Of a stretch of 64,000 nucleotides of DNA, positions 22,111 to 34,241 are shown piece by piece. Below the pieces are notes generated by a model. It saw only the letters and a program-made list of their open reading frames with translations. It searched no databases and was not told where the DNA came from. A program made the translations under genes and the position numbers. This DNA comes from Owenia fusiformis. Lineage: Eukaryota; Annelida; Polychaeta; Sabellida; Oweniidae. Within the stretch, counting starts at the first letter, position 1. Every line of letters begins with the position of its first letter. The DNA is taken from positions 30,810,828-30,874,827 of the forward strand of contig CAIIXF020000010.1 of the NCBI GenBank assembly GCA_903813345.2, given 5' to 3'.

Positions 22111-23053
22111 TATATATACCATGTTTTCATATATACGAGAACTTTTGGGTATGACTGTTGCGAATGTCTGAATGAATGGAGGTGGTGTGAAAGTGATGTA
22201 ATATTTTATCTTTGTCTTTTAAAATGGATTATTGTGATATTGTTTGCCTATCTAGGTTGAAAATAAGATTTTATCATGTTTTATACACTCGATGTAGTAT
22301 TAATGTGCCATTGAATTCAATGAAAACTAACATTTCAAAATGTTCATTTCTCTAAATTACTTCTCTACGCTTATAGTTAAATTCTTGCTTATTTTTTAAT
22401 CACTTTTCTTATTTTTTCAACAGAAAAATAGTTTAGGATGTTTGTTATGCTTTGATGTGAATCATTAATAAATTATTGATTAACAATGTATGTGCGTGAA
22501 AATCACAATTTTCAGTCATATGCCAAGCAGTTATGTCATACGGAATTTATTTTCCCGATACTTTGTCATTGTGTTTGGAAGGAATTATAAGCTTGAATAG
22601 AGAATCTGGCTTTTGAGAAAAGGGAAAATAATACAGTTATACAAAGTAGGATTAGGAAAACAACAGTCAAATAATTCTAAGTGAAAATGTCTTACTTGAG
22701 TACTAAGCAAAACATTAACCGGTTAATAGTGAGCGACCTGGAATAGCGACTACCCTGCGCGCAGAGTCTAGTTATAAACTACCTGAAGACGAAGATCTCT
22801 TTTGAGAAGCGACGTCGAAAGCTTGCAAATGGTCTAGCGACAGCCTTCTTCAGATATTAAACATGAAATGGATTTATCAAACTTAAGGCTTCTGCTTAGT
22901 CATATATAGGTCGTATGAAATATAAGTTTGAGTTCTTGCCCAGAAAGACAGACGTACAGATGGGGGAATTCCCTACACCTCCCAGTCTTTGTTCGATGGG
23001 ATAAAACAGAACTATTCATCTAATAAGTAAAAGAGACCGACTTGGGCAAGACT
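22111..23053 (+). other. Upstream flank / putative 5' UTR of the glycosyltransferase
   Basis: No ORF of note. The 300 bp before the ATG are stop-rich. TATA-like stretches occur, but no promoter can be singled out in such AT-rich DNA. Confidence 0.3.
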
Positions 23054-24310
23054 ATGATCAACATGAAATTGTACACACGTATTCTCATTTTAAATCTTTC
23101 TGTAGCAATTTTGATTTACATATACAATTATAATATTAACGGAATTTCAACAAGAAGGAAGAATTCGAAAGAGCAGGAGAATGGGCCCGACTCCGTAGAT
23201 TTCCCCCATCAGGAAAAACAACACTTTCCAATCGAGGAAAAATTAATTTGGACGAAAACGATGACATGCAGCGTGGAATCTGGATATAAAAATTGCGTTG
23301 ATTGTTCTAATGGTACATCAGGGTATGACAAAATAGACCCCAATCCTGGAGTCAACTGTTCCTATAGCATCTGCCAGAAGATAAATAAAGGAAGACAACC
23401 TGTTATGTATAGGCAACCTAAATACATTATACCATCGATTGAAAGTCTGGTAACAATTGTAGTTAAAACTGCTAATCGCTTAAATCTCGTCGAGCGGTTA
23501 ATACGCAGTGTATGGAAGTTCTATCCCAATGTGAAATGTATTGTCGTTGACGACTATAATGAGTTCTTTGAAAAGAGACCTGGGCTTAAAAACTTCTTCA
23601 AAAACTCATCAAATGTAATCTACCATCAGGCGCATGAGAATGCTGGTATAAGTTACGGTCGTAACCTTGCATTAAAGTTTGTAAGAACAAAATATGTTTT
23701 CTTATGTGATGATGATGCGGTCTTCAATAGTGAGACAAACATTCCCAAGCTTCTTGATTTGTTGGAGCATACCGATTTATCATTCGCTGGAGTAACACAT
23801 AAAAACAAACCTAACCTCTTTTTTGGTGCCGTAATGGTTCGCCCAACAGAAGCACAAAACACATCAACGATGAGATCTAATGAAACGGTGGACCTTCTGC
23901 AATATTCAGCTATGTATTATGAAAGATTAGCGTGTTTTGGCCAGTGTTACGTCACAGATATAATATTGAATGCATTTCTTGCTCCCTTAGAGGATTTGTT
24001 AAAGATGGGAGGTTGGGATGCAAATTTAAAAACACAAGAACATATAGATTTTTTTCTGAGAGTACGCAAATACGGGCTTAAAGTTGCCGTCTGTTTAGAT
24101 GTAAATTTAAATCACAGGTCTCCTCGAAACAATCCCCTTCGTCAGAAGAGATTACAGAACAAAGATATTTACTTCAACATTATCAAACATAAATGGAATT
24201 TTTCAAAATGGTTTTTCTGTAAGACAAAAAGATTTTCCAGTTACCAAAACAGGAAATTTCCAGATGATTGGACTTGTAAGCAGACTCATATGTTTGACAC
24301 AAAACTATAA
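23054..24310 (+). CDS. B4GALNT-like (GT12/GT-A) glycosyltransferase, type II membrane protein, intronless
   Basis: 418 residues from ATG 23054; an in-frame ATG three codons on (23063) is also possible. A short cytosolic N-terminus is followed by a membrane anchor at residues about 8-26 and a Cys-containing stem (Cys 72, 81, 84, 102, 107). The catalytic GT-A domain starts near residue 132 (SLVTIVVKTANR), with VVDD at 164-167, the NAGISYGRN block at 196-204, the metal-binding FLCDDDAVF (Asp 219-221) and GGWDANLKTQEHIDFFLRVR at 319-338. These are the marks of beta-1,4-N-acetylgalactosaminyltransferases of the B4GALNT1/2 type. Expected role: Golgi addition of GalNAc to glycolipid or glycoprotein termini. 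N-glycosylation sequons occur at 86, 101, 184, 269 and 276. One uninterrupted exon suggests a retrocopy or a lineage-expanded intronless family. The acceptor cannot be told from sequence. Confidence 0.8.
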   Translation: MINMKLYTRILILNLSVAILIYIYNYNINGISTRRKNSKEQENGPDSVDFPHQEKQHFPIEEKLIWTKTMTCSVESGYKNCVDCSNGTSGYDKIDPNPGVNCSYSICQKINKGRQPVMYRQPKYIIPSIESLVTIVVKTANRLNLVERLIRSVWKFYPNVKCIVVDDYNEFFEKRPGLKNFFKNSSNVIYHQAHENAGISYGRNLALKFVRTKYVFLCDDDAVFNSETNIPKLLDLLEHTDLSFAGVTHKNKPNLFFGAVMVRPTEAQNTSTMRSNETVDLLQYSAMYYERLACFGQCYVTDIILNAFLAPLEDLLKMGGWDANLKTQEHIDFFLRVRKYGLKVAVCLDVNLNHRSPRNNPLRQKRLQNKDIYFNIIKHKWNFSKWFFCKTKRFSSYQNRKFPDDWTCKQTHMFDTKL

Positions 24311-24429
24311 AACAGCAACTCCACAGTGCACTCCATGGAGTAGCAAATCCCACCGAACAAAAAAATGTCTAATACAAAGCAGCCACCTTGAAAATTTTGA
24401 AAAATTATGATTGCTAATACCATGCTTTT

Positions 24430-26450
24430 CACATGCTCATGCGTCTGAATGTGTGAGCAACCTTAAGTTGTGTCCTCTGCGTCACAGATGTAACTGTGTC
24501 CACACCATGTGTATTTATATGTCTATACATCTGAACGAGTAAGCAACTCCTGATATTGTTTTGTGTATGTAACAGGGGTATTTTGGTTCACACGATTCAT
24601 TTTACATGTCCATGTATCCGAATAAGTTAGCAACTAATTACAAATGTATATGGTTCTTTTGTGTGACAGAGGTAGCCTTGTAATTAACATGTATTTTACA
24701 TGCCCATGGTTCCGAATAAGTAAGCAACTCATGATAATGTTTTCTTTTGTGTAACAGAGACACATTGGTTAATACCATGCATAGTACATGCCCATGCTTC
24801 CGAATAAGTAAGCAACTCATCATAATGTTTTCTTTTGTGTAACAGAGACACCTTGGTTAATACCATGCATTTTACGTGCCCATGCTTCCGAATAAGTAAG
24901 CAACTCATGATAATGTTTTCTTTTGTGTAACAGAGACACCTTGGTTAATACCATGCATTTTACGTGCCCATGCTTCCGAATAAGTAAGCAACTCATGATA
25001 ATGTTTTCTTTTGTGTAACAGAGACACCTTGGTTAATACCATGCATTTTACGTGCCCATGCTTCCGAATAGTAAGCAACTCATGATAATGTTTTCTTTTG
25101 TGTAACAGAGACACCTTGGTTAATACCATGCATTTTACATGCCCATGCTTCCGAATAAGTAAGCAACTCATGATAATGTTTTTTTTTGTGAAACAGAGAC
25201 ACATTGGTTAATACCATGCATTTTACATGCCCATGCTTCCGAATAAGTAAGCAACTCATGATAATGTTTTCATTTGTGTAACAGAGACACATTGGTTCAT
25301 TCCATGCATTTTACATGCCCATGCTTCCGAATAAGTAAGCAACTCATGATAATGTTTTCATTTGTGTAACAGACACATTGGTTCATACCATGCATGTTAC
25401 ATGCCCATGCTTCCGAATAAGTAAGCAACTCATGATAATGTTTTCTTTTGTGTAACAGAGACACATTGGTTAATACCATGCACAGTACATGCCCATGCTT
25501 CCGAAAAAGTAAGCAACTCGTGATAATGTTTTCTTTTGTGTAACAGAGACACATTAATTCATACCATGCATTTTACATGCTCATGCTTCCGAATAAGTAA
25601 GCAACTCATGATAATGTTTTCTTTTGTGTAACAGAGACACCTTGGTTCATACCATGCATTTTACATGCCCATGCTTCCGAATGAGCAAGCTAATGTTTTG
25701 CTTTTGTGTAAAAGAGACACCTTGGTTAATGCCACGCGTTTTACTTATGAATGCATCTATATGAGATAGAAACTTATGATATTTATCCTTTGTGTTACAG
25801 AAGTACCTTGGTTAATACCATGCATTTTACATGCCCATGCTTCCTATATTAATGCCACGCGTTTTACTTATGAATGCATCTATATGAGATAGAAACTTAT
25901 GATATTGATCCTTTGTGTTACAGAGGTACCTTGGTTAATACCATGCATTTTACATGCCCATGTTTCCTATATTAATGTCACGCGTTTTACTTATGAATGC
26001 ATCTATATGAGATAGAAACTTATGATATTGATCCTTTGTGTTACAGAAGTATCCTTGGTTAATACCATGTATTTTACATGTCTACGCATCTGAATGAGCT
26101 AGCAACTTAGTATCTTGTGTAACACATGTAGTCTTGTAAATACCATGTATTTTCCATGTCCTTGTATCTGAATATGGTAGATACTCATGATAATGTTTTG
26201 CGGAACAGAAGTACCTTGGTTAAATGGTTAATACCATTAATTTTACATGTCAATGCATCTATACGAGTTCATAGCTCAGAAAATTGTTTATTTTGTGAAA
26301 CAGAAGTACCTTGGGTAATACCATGCATTTTACATGTCAATGCATCTATACGAGTTCATAGCTCAGAAAATTGTTTATTTTGTGTAACAGAAATACCTTG
26401 GGTAATACCATGCATTTTATATGTCAATGCTTTCTTTATGAGTTAGCAAC
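24430..26450. repeat. 88-bp minisatellite downstream of the glycosyltransferase gene
   Basis: About 22 copies. The central ones (24720-25680) are nearly identical, with an exact 88-bp step. Unit landmarks are CATGCTTCCGAATAAGTAAG, CAACTCATGATAATG, TTTTGTGTAACAGAGACAC and TTGGTTAATACCATGCATTT. Edge copies are diverged, as is usual for arrays that expand in the middle. Inside, 25725-26040 carries a compound unit of about 118-120 bp (CACGCGTTTTACTTATGAAT plus part of the 88-mer), repeated about three times. Minus-strand ORFs here are repeat artefacts. Each unit contains an acceptor-like TTTTGTGTAACAG. Confidence 0.95.
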
Positions 26451-26454
26451 TAAT

Positions 26455-26870
26455 GATCACTGTTCCACGACTAGTTACTTTGACGGAACGTCAATGTAAC
26501 AAATGGATGAACTTCCTGGATACGAGTTTTTTGTTTTCTCGATTTAAACATACGTATAAGTCATTTTGCGGATTATCATTTAACACAAAGTTAGACAATA
26601 TAGTCTAGCTTTTAGAAATGCTCTTGGTTTGGTATTTGATTTTTAATAAACTTGTAATTCATGCATTTAGACCATCGCTTTTGTTACATTGACGTAAGTA
26701 GTCAAAGTAACATACATTTGTAATATAACGGACTTTCGTCAATGTAACAAAAGCGAGGGGCTATATATGCATTGCAACTTCATTTACAAAACAAAATCCA
26801 AATCGAAGAAATTCATTAAAACTAGATTATATTTTCTAGCTTTGTGCCAAATTATAATTTCGCTCTAAGG
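26455..26870. repeat. Dispersed repeat, inverted partner of 41210-41385
   Basis: Shares GTTCCACGACTAGTTACTTT, GACG..ACGTCAATGTAACAAA-type blocks and TGGATGAACTTCCTGG with the reverse complement of 41270-41385. TTCTAGCTTTGTGCCAAATTA also recurs near both (26852, 41219). A second TTGTTACATTGACGTAAGT block lies at 26682-26700. No coding capacity. Confidence 0.6.
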
Positions 26871-28425
26871 TATTTTCTGATCTCTTGAGTTCCTTTGAAG
26901 ATTCAGAAAAATGCAACAACAAATACTCCAGTTAGTTGATGGATACTCTAAGTGTTTTAAGTTGCTTTTACTTGTAAATCAACTAAAGTAAGACATAATA
27001 ATAAACATAATTTTGCAGATAAAAGCTGTCATTCAAATTGATGTGTGGATGCTATGATTATGTTGTATAAACATGTCCCAGTTAATATATTTCTATAGCT
27101 CTATGACTGTTATAACGAGGTAGCTCTTTTAAATACTCTAATTAGTTATTTCCATAACTGTATTTGTGTGTGAATTGTGATATATTTAATGATGATGATA
27201 AATATATATTGCTAATGTGGCGATTCAGAAAGAGAAACCTGAAATATTTTGTAAATTATTAGTCTCATGGGGAAATAACGTTGAAAACATGAAGTTTTAC
27301 CTTTGAAAGCCGATTCTTATGAGTCAGTGGTATTATCCCTATGGAGGTTTCATTATACTTTCAAGGAGTTATGGCATGAAACGTGCGAATTCGTACAAAA
27401 GAGTCCTATGTTTAGTTAATGCTGAAGGAATGATGTTAATACTAGTATGTATAATTTGGTAGATATACTGAGAGATGGTGAAAGAGTGTTGATATATATG
27501 AAATACTATGTGCGAGTGTGCTTGGCAACTAGTATGTGTGTATGGGAATTGGAGAAGAAGAACTGGATTTGTTTTGTAAAATCAAAATTGGAATTATTAC
27601 ATGTTTTAATCAAGAAAATCAATATTTATTTTTGAAATACGAGTGTCCCATTTTTTGGAACACCCTGTATACCGGGTTTTAAAATTAAGTGCCCCAGATT
27701 GAAAAGTGGCCAAGTGGGGCTTTTGAAAACTACGATTTTCATCCCATTCTTTGCTGATTTGCAAATGTCAAACGGTAAAATCGGGCGGAAGGTCTGGTGG
27801 GCGTCCCGAAAAACTGATGTTTCGACTACTAGGAAAGTTTATATAACGCATTAGTTTTTGGACATTCTGGGTAAATGTTAATTTTGAATTTTCCGTCCTA
27901 AAATCTTGTCTCCCGAAGCTTGTCTACAGGTTTCAAGTCAAACCGTGTCTGAAATTGAGTAATATTTGAAGATTTTCATATGTGTAAAAGTTGTTCTTGT
28001 GCAATTAAAAAGAGCGTGAATACAGAAAATACTATCTGAAACTGTGATGCCATGTAATTATTACACTAGCAAGAAAGCACATTCCTTTCGAGAAAAATTA
28101 AATTAAAAAGAACTATTTTATAAAGTGCCTTTTGTTCGACATTCTGAAAAGAAAACGAAATGAAATATGTATAAAAATATTTTTCTATATTGCGATCTAT
28201 CGAAAACACAATTCAAGGTGTTCTTGAGAGTTACCCTTAAAACAACAAAACTTTCAAAAGTTTCAAATCTTTCTACAGTAGTTTGTCATGAGTCAGAGTG
28301 TTTGAAATTGTTTTTTGGGATCATTCGCCTAATATAATATATGTATGTTATTATCTCTAAACGATTGCTTGACCTGTATGTTGACAGGTGGTAAATGTCA
28401 AAACTATTTTGTTTTTTATTTCTAG
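26871..28425. other. Non-coding stretch before the cGLR-ZF gene
   Basis: No gene recognised. At 27643-27671 there is a mariner-type end (TTTTTTGGAACACCCTGTAT). The last bases contain the pyrimidine tract and CTAG at 28408-28425, used as an acceptor just before the start codon. A 5' UTR exon probably lies in or upstream of this stretch. Confidence 0.4.
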
Positions 28426-28429
28426 CTGT

Positions 28430-31053
28430 ATGATGGTGCGTTTAAAAAATCTCGTTGACAAAACAGTTGAGAAAGTTGACATTAGACGTAAGTACTCAGC
28501 GAGACAATTGGATATGCAGACAGCATATATAGAAAAGCTCGTTTCGGACATCAGAAGGAAAGTAGGTCTACGGGAACCCGCATTGGCAACTAATGAACAG
28601 ATCAACCGCGGAAGCTACTATGACGGTACTAAGATTCTTGACCCAGATGAGTACGATTATGAGCCGATTCTGGATTTGTCTAAACATATTACTAACGTAA
28701 CTGAACCGATGCCTGGTTTGAAGGAACAGGGGTACAAAACCATTCTATTTCGAGAAAAGGAATTGCATAAACATATACACGAACAATATTTGGTACGTAC
28801 ATTTCCAAACGGAAAAGATGCTGAATTGAAATGTCGAGAACTGCTTGCTAAGATACGTCAGAACGTCAACAGGGTGCTAGAGGATATGCATAAGGAAGGA
28901 ACTGTGATGTTTATTGGTGAATGCGACCACACTAAGGATCCTAAGGATTACGACAAAAACACAAGAGAAATAAGCACTCATAATGCACCGCATGGCCCAA
29001 GTGTGTGGCTTAGGGTTGGTGCACCTCTGGGAACCACAGACATTGATATGTGTTTCTGCCTTAAATGGAAGCCACATGAGCTGGGACCAAGTGTTATGGT
29101 CCCTACGAATAAAGGATGGCTGGAATCAGTAGTAAGTCTGCCAGACAATAGCATATATAAACTGACACCAGTCCACAAAAATTTACTTCTAACAGTCAAG
29201 TATGTAACACACTTAACTAGTGCATTAATGTCCTCGAAGTTCTCTTACAGTGTTTCATCGTATATCTTAAAAGCCGTTATCCTCCACCACCAGACAGAGT
29301 GCCGTTCGGACAATATCGACAAATGCTTTATTGCTATCATCTATGACATGATGTTGAAACCAAATGAAGAATTTGACGAGCATGAAAATGTTGTGTTTTT
29401 AACCAATCGACATATCGAAATTCCTGATATTGTTTACAGAGAAAAAGCTTTGCAAATAAGTGGTGAAAAGCGAGTATCGTTACTGATCTCAATGTTGTGG
29501 GTTGTTCAGCACGTTAAGCTGAATAGCAATACGGACTGGTTTGATGCATTTCTTCGCAATGACAAAGGTGAAATCAAAAAGAACTCAACGTTAAGGTCTC
29601 TAAATGAAAGTTTGAAGAAATTCTTTAAAATAACTGACACGGGCAAGGTTGACTTTGAGTGGCAACATGACAAAATGAAGACAAGCGTTAGAGTAACTGG
29701 TGTGAATTCCAAAGAGGATAGGCTAAAGTCGGGACGCAAAGGAGTAAAAAATCAAAGGTAACAACACGCTAATATTCTCCGCATAATAGGGTCAAGATTA
29801 AGAACATTTTAAACTTCAAACACTAAAGCTGAATTTCGTAAGTATCCTAACATTTATACTTCATGAACAGAAATCTTTTCAGTAGCGGTCGTTTCGATAA
29901 TATTCTCCTGACATATGATAACTGTTAAGAACAATTCGAACTCCAAATGCATAATCTTATAATGAGCGTATAAGAATTTCTTAGGTATCCTGAAAATGTA
30001 TGAGCGTGTAAAGTGCAGAACACCTCATTTATATGGAAGATGGTCAATTCAAGTAGAGGTCGTTTCGGCACCTAAACTTACATATACATATAGTATGGAC
30101 ACGTCTATAACTATATATTGTAAATATATATCGATCTATATGCTTGCTTTAAACGTTTCATATTCTGTTAACGTGTCTTCATGTGTCTATCTAGGTCTGA
30201 GACGCACACTTCCGACCAACCGGCTTACGGGTTAGTACCAAAGACTGAGAATTCAAGGAAGAAGAAAAATGATGAAAATGTAAGTTACAAACATACATGC
30301 AGTATAACCAGAAAAGTGTAACATTCGAAATATTAATTTTTATAGTTCGATCAAGTTACAGAAGCCGAAATAAGTATTTTGATTTTTTTTCATTTATTTA
30401 ATATTTAAATCATGTAAACATATTAACATACAGTAATAAAGACACCCCAGGGGGTGAATGGCTTATCACAAGCTAAACTACTTAGGATGGTCATATATTG
30501 TTATGTTCTAAATAGATTTATTTTTGAGAATTAAGCGTTCGTCATTAATACATCTGTGGAACTATCTTGTATTTTTCAGAAATATGGCTCAAAACCATCT
30601 GCACAAGACCAAGCGCAGCTCCCCGAACCAGCAGCGTTACAAGTACCTGTAGCCAGCTCTCAACGCAAAGGCCAAACACCCACCAAGACCTGTAGTAAAC
30701 GAAGTCCACCAGAAAAAACTAAGAAGCAAGCAAAATGTGAACAAACAAACGATAATAAAGAGAAGGTTGTCAAACATTTGGCAACACCCACCGTAGAAAA
30801 GAAATATGAATGCGCCAAATGCATGACCGCATTCAAAGCAAAGTCAACGTTACGTAATCACGAAGAGATCTGTCAACGGACCGATAAACCATTCCATTGT
30901 AAGGTTTGTAGGAAGTCCTTTAAAGCAGAACGTTACTTAAAAGAGCATATTAAAGGCCATGAGAATCCCGAACAATACGAATGCGACATATGTGGGGATA
31001 AGTTTCCCTATCGTGGAACTCTACAGGGTCATAAACGAAGCAAACACAAATAA
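28430..31053 (+). CDS. cGAS/Mab-21-like nucleotidyltransferase fused to three zinc fingers (cGLR-ZF)
   Basis: Three coding exons, 28430-29757, 30195-30279 and 30580-31053, join in frame (phases 2 and 0) to 628 residues. Donors are GTAACA and GTAAGT; acceptors are CTATCTAG and ATTTTTCAG. Residues about 1-430 are a Mab-21/cGAS fold: Gly61-Ser62, then Glu74 and Asp76 in DPDEYDYEP. The Ser-to-Glu distance is twelve, as in human cGAS Ser213/Glu225. A third acidic residue is Asp206 in TTDIDMCFCLKW, so all metal ligands appear present and an active cyclic-dinucleotide-type synthase is plausible. The cGAS zinc-thumb pattern is not evident. A basic linker (443-546) leads to fingers C549-C552-H565-C569, C578-C581-H594-H598 and C606-C609-H622-H627. 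Expected role is an innate nucleic-acid sensor making a cyclic dinucleotide; this is inference. Confidence 0.85.
30580..31053 (+). CDS. Zinc-finger exon of the cGLR-ZF gene
   Basis: The exon begins after ATTTTTCAG at 30579 and ends with TAA at 31051-31053. It encodes a Pro/Gln/Lys-rich linker followed by a C2HC finger and two classical C2H2 fingers with the usual aromatic and Phe/Leu core positions (for example FHCKVCRKSFKAERYLKEHI). The inter-finger linkers (QRTDKPF, ENPEQY) are near the TGEKP length. The short feeder exon 30195-30279 (85 nt) ties it to the nucleotidyltransferase exon in frame. The alternative, a separate small zinc-finger gene, is less likely because there is no in-frame ATG near the exon start and both junctions fit. 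Confidence 0.8.
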   Translation, partial: KYGSKPSAQDQAQLPEPAALQVPVASSQRKGQTPTKTCSKRSPPEKTKKQAKCEQTNDNKEKVVKHLATPTVEKKYECAKCMTAFKAKSTLRNHEEICQRTDKPFHCKVCRKSFKAERYLKEHIKGHENPEQYECDICGDKFPYRGTLQGHKRSKHK

Positions 31054-34000
31054 CTAGCGACGTTTGTTAATCTGATGCACTCTTCAAGATCGTGCCTTGC
31101 TGAGGAAAAGTACTAATATACCTTTCGACGAGGGGTGATCTAAAAGTTTCATGTACAATGTTACTTACATGTGAAAGTTGTATTGGCACTTGACACGTGT
31201 TTAGCAAGCTTCTTCATTATGCCTCGGTTATATTTGCTTAAGGCTACATGTACCTAACGGAAAACATAGTTTCGATCGAACAAAATCTACGGTCTTCTTA
31301 CGGTCACCGTAAAAATGTACAATACCCCATGATCTTCCAGTATTCAGAATTAACATTCCAAAACCATAATATCACAAACCATTGCGCAATATCCTAAATA
31401 TGATCTAACGCAACTTTGATTGACAACGTAGTTTTGATTTTAAACAAAATATAATGACGTAGACGTCAGAATTCGCGACGTCAGATAAAATATGAATTTT
31501 GTATCACATGATCAGTAGGCTATAGATTGACATGGGGGCAAAAATGCCCAAATAGGTTATATTTTGTCGTTTTGGGGAAGCCAATGAGTTTCTGTTCATA
31601 AAAAAGATTGAATTTTCCATCTTATGGTTTCGAGGAATGAATGAAGGTACATACCAAGGGTACAGTCAGAGTTTGGTCAGTTATGTGTCAATTTTTGATG
31701 TATTTGTCCACTTTGAATGATTTTTGAGCTAAAACTACCTTAAAAGTCCCAATTCTCAAGGCCAAACTCAAAACTGATCAAAATTGTCATCATTTTTCAA
31801 ATCAGGAGGATGTTCAATGGAATAAAATCGCCTACTAAGTAGGCCAAATTTGCCCAGTTTTCTGGTTTACGGTTCAGTGATTTTGGCTAAAAATTGCAAT
31901 ATGCAATTAAATACCCAATTTCTTGACACGAAATTGTAAAATGTCACCATCAGGCAGTAGAATTCATGGTGTAAATGAAAAAACTACTGTAGTCAATTAA
32001 AAGGAAAATCATTGGGTCCTTGGAAAAATTACCCCAGGGTTAATAAAGTAGCCATATTTTTCATAATTGCTGTCAGAATATTCTTAAACTGCACAAAACT
32101 ACTTAAGAGACTCTCGTAAATTGGAAAAACGTCATTTCCACCCAAAAATCATCCAACCATGTGGCTAAAATGCCCCAATACGTCACATAGTCCCATTGAC
32201 AACGGAAGTATTTAATAATACTGATCTTCCTTACCACAAGTAAGATCTCGAAAAAACTTTCCAGTACATTGAAATTTCCCCCAAAATCACATATTTTTGA
32301 TTCTGATTCACTTTTGTTCATTTAATTAATATCTGTCTTATTATTAGCCACGCTTGACAAAACAATAATTTGAATTGAAATATCAAATTAAATGTAAAAG
32401 CCTATAATTTTTCCAATGTACTGGTCCACAAATCCTAAATATAAAGAAACATCATTATGCTACTCGCATATGCATTTTATTTTATTTATGCTGGTGGTTT
32501 CACTTTATAAGGAAAATATTCTTGTTCTTTTGCGACATGGTTTTTTGTTGGTCCATGCCAAGTAAGAATAAAGAATTCATGGATACCATTTTTGTTTTGA
32601 TATACAATACAAAATGTTCTATGTTTACCAGGCAGGTTTCCTGAATGGAAGTTCTGCTGGACAAAATGTTTACTAGTCTGTATCTCCTTTATATAAAGGG
32701 CAATAAATATGTATAAGGGTTATGTACTGGGAGGTTTTGGATACAGGGTTTATCCCAAGGGAAATATGTGTATCTCACGAGGGACCGCAGGGACCGAGGG
32801 AGATACACATATTCCCCGCGGGATAAACACTGTATCCAAAACCGACCGTACATAACTGGTGTATCTCATACTTGAGTGGGTTTGGGGTAGATATAACCTT
32901 TACCACCTTTTTCAAATGACAAGATAGGCCTATACTGTAAAAGCACAATTTATATTTAACATTTTCATAATATTCCTTCAGTTCAATACAATAGAATTGT
33001 AACATTTAAACTTTTTGAAAAATTTAAACTTTTGAAAAAATATCCGGGAGCGGGATGGATATATTATATCTGCCCGCATTTGGCCTAGAGCGGGACATAT
33101 ACACTATATCCTGCCCGCTCCTCAGATATGATATATATTCCCGGGTGATATCTACCCCAAACCCACTCAAGTATGAAATACACATACATACACACTAGTG
33201 TACGATTTTTACGTATGTATACATACAGTATACATGCAATATCGTGTCCAAAACTGTATTTTATAATTTACTTTGATGTAATTCTATTTTTTTTTTGTAA
33301 TTAAATGTTTATTTTAATCGTTTAAAACAATACAGTATTGATTACACTGAAACAGCCCTATCCGAGTTATATTACTAGATTAGTATTTAATTTCTACATT
33401 GCACGCAGCTTTTGATTAAATATTAAAAATGTTCTCGTTTAACTACATAAAGGATGTTCAAAGTTGCATTTTATAAATCTGTGAACGTGACATTATGTAC
33501 TAATTAAAATCCAATACATGTAGAAGTATTTATAAATACACATCATGTATCACATATAGTCTTTGTTTGTTTTATAAGTTAATTCTTGGCTTTACTTTGT
33601 AATTGTCTGTCTGTCAAAGACATATAGGCCTAGATAGCCAATACTTTCATCTTTTTGTAGACTTAATCCCCGTTTGGATTCAAGAAAAGGAGGATTGGCT
33701 CCCAGAATGCAATATCGATATTTTCCAACAATAAAAATGTCGTTATTGTCTGACACCGACTAAAAGTTCAAAATCAGCAGCTAATATCTTGATCACTTCT
33801 TGTGCATTTTTTGAATTTCGAAATCACGACATCCTCAAGGGTTTGTTTAATTCCCGGGGATTAGAATGTGTACCGGACGAAACGAAATAATATCGAGATT
33901 ACATTCCCTTATCTCGTTCCAAGACTATCTCTACGTATACGTTCTAGAGGATGGTTGGAACAAGATAAACATTCCCAAGTTGGGGGCCCATTCCTTGGCG

Positions 34001-34241
34001 ACATCAGATGGAGACAATCCCCCCTCGGATTTGGCTAAAGTTATACTGTAATAGACCTAACCATGGACGTATACCAACTGAATTGTTCAGCTCCGAAAGT
34101 GGCCTATTGCCGAGCATTTAACATGTTTTGCTTATTTTCACTTTTTAAACAGAAGTGAGAGTTTAAGTCTCCGTATGCTTGGTAACATACCCGGGGTAAT
34201 ATAGAACATATTTGACGTTTGATTTGAGTACCTAGTCGTTT
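31054..34241. other. Intergenic, palindrome-rich, no gene seen
   Basis: Contains the 3' flank of cGLR-ZF and then AT-rich non-coding DNA, with the nested palindromes listed separately at 32723-33185. ORFs at 32103-32321, 32775-33005 and 33866-34051 show no family features. Confidence 0.4.
32723..33185. mobile_element. Nested inverted repeats (two hairpins sharing one element)
   Basis: Inner hairpin 32723-32854: GGTTTTGGATACAGGGTTTA matches inverted TAAACACTGTATCCAAAACC, with GTGTATCTC / GAGATACAC inside. A second pair, 32866-32897 (CATACTTGAGTGGGTTTGGG) and 33152-33177 (CCCAAACCCACTCAAGTATG), encloses about 260 bp with its own dyad (GGGAGCGGGATGGATATA / TATATCCTGCCCGCTCC). Probably a composite MITE. 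Confidence 0.75.

Noticed and set aside
23042-23053. TTG as start of the glycosyltransferase
   Set aside because: Non-ATG start four codons upstream of a normal ATG (23054); not needed for the membrane anchor.
24638-25554. Minus-strand ORFs in the 88-bp array (KHYHELLTYSEAWAC-type repeats)
   Set aside because: They follow the tandem repeat, switch frame with each indel and resemble no protein.
28388-28429. Upstream GTG-started extension of the cGLR frame
   Set aside because: It reads through the intron's pyrimidine tract and acceptor ending at 28425; ATG 28430 is the sensible start.
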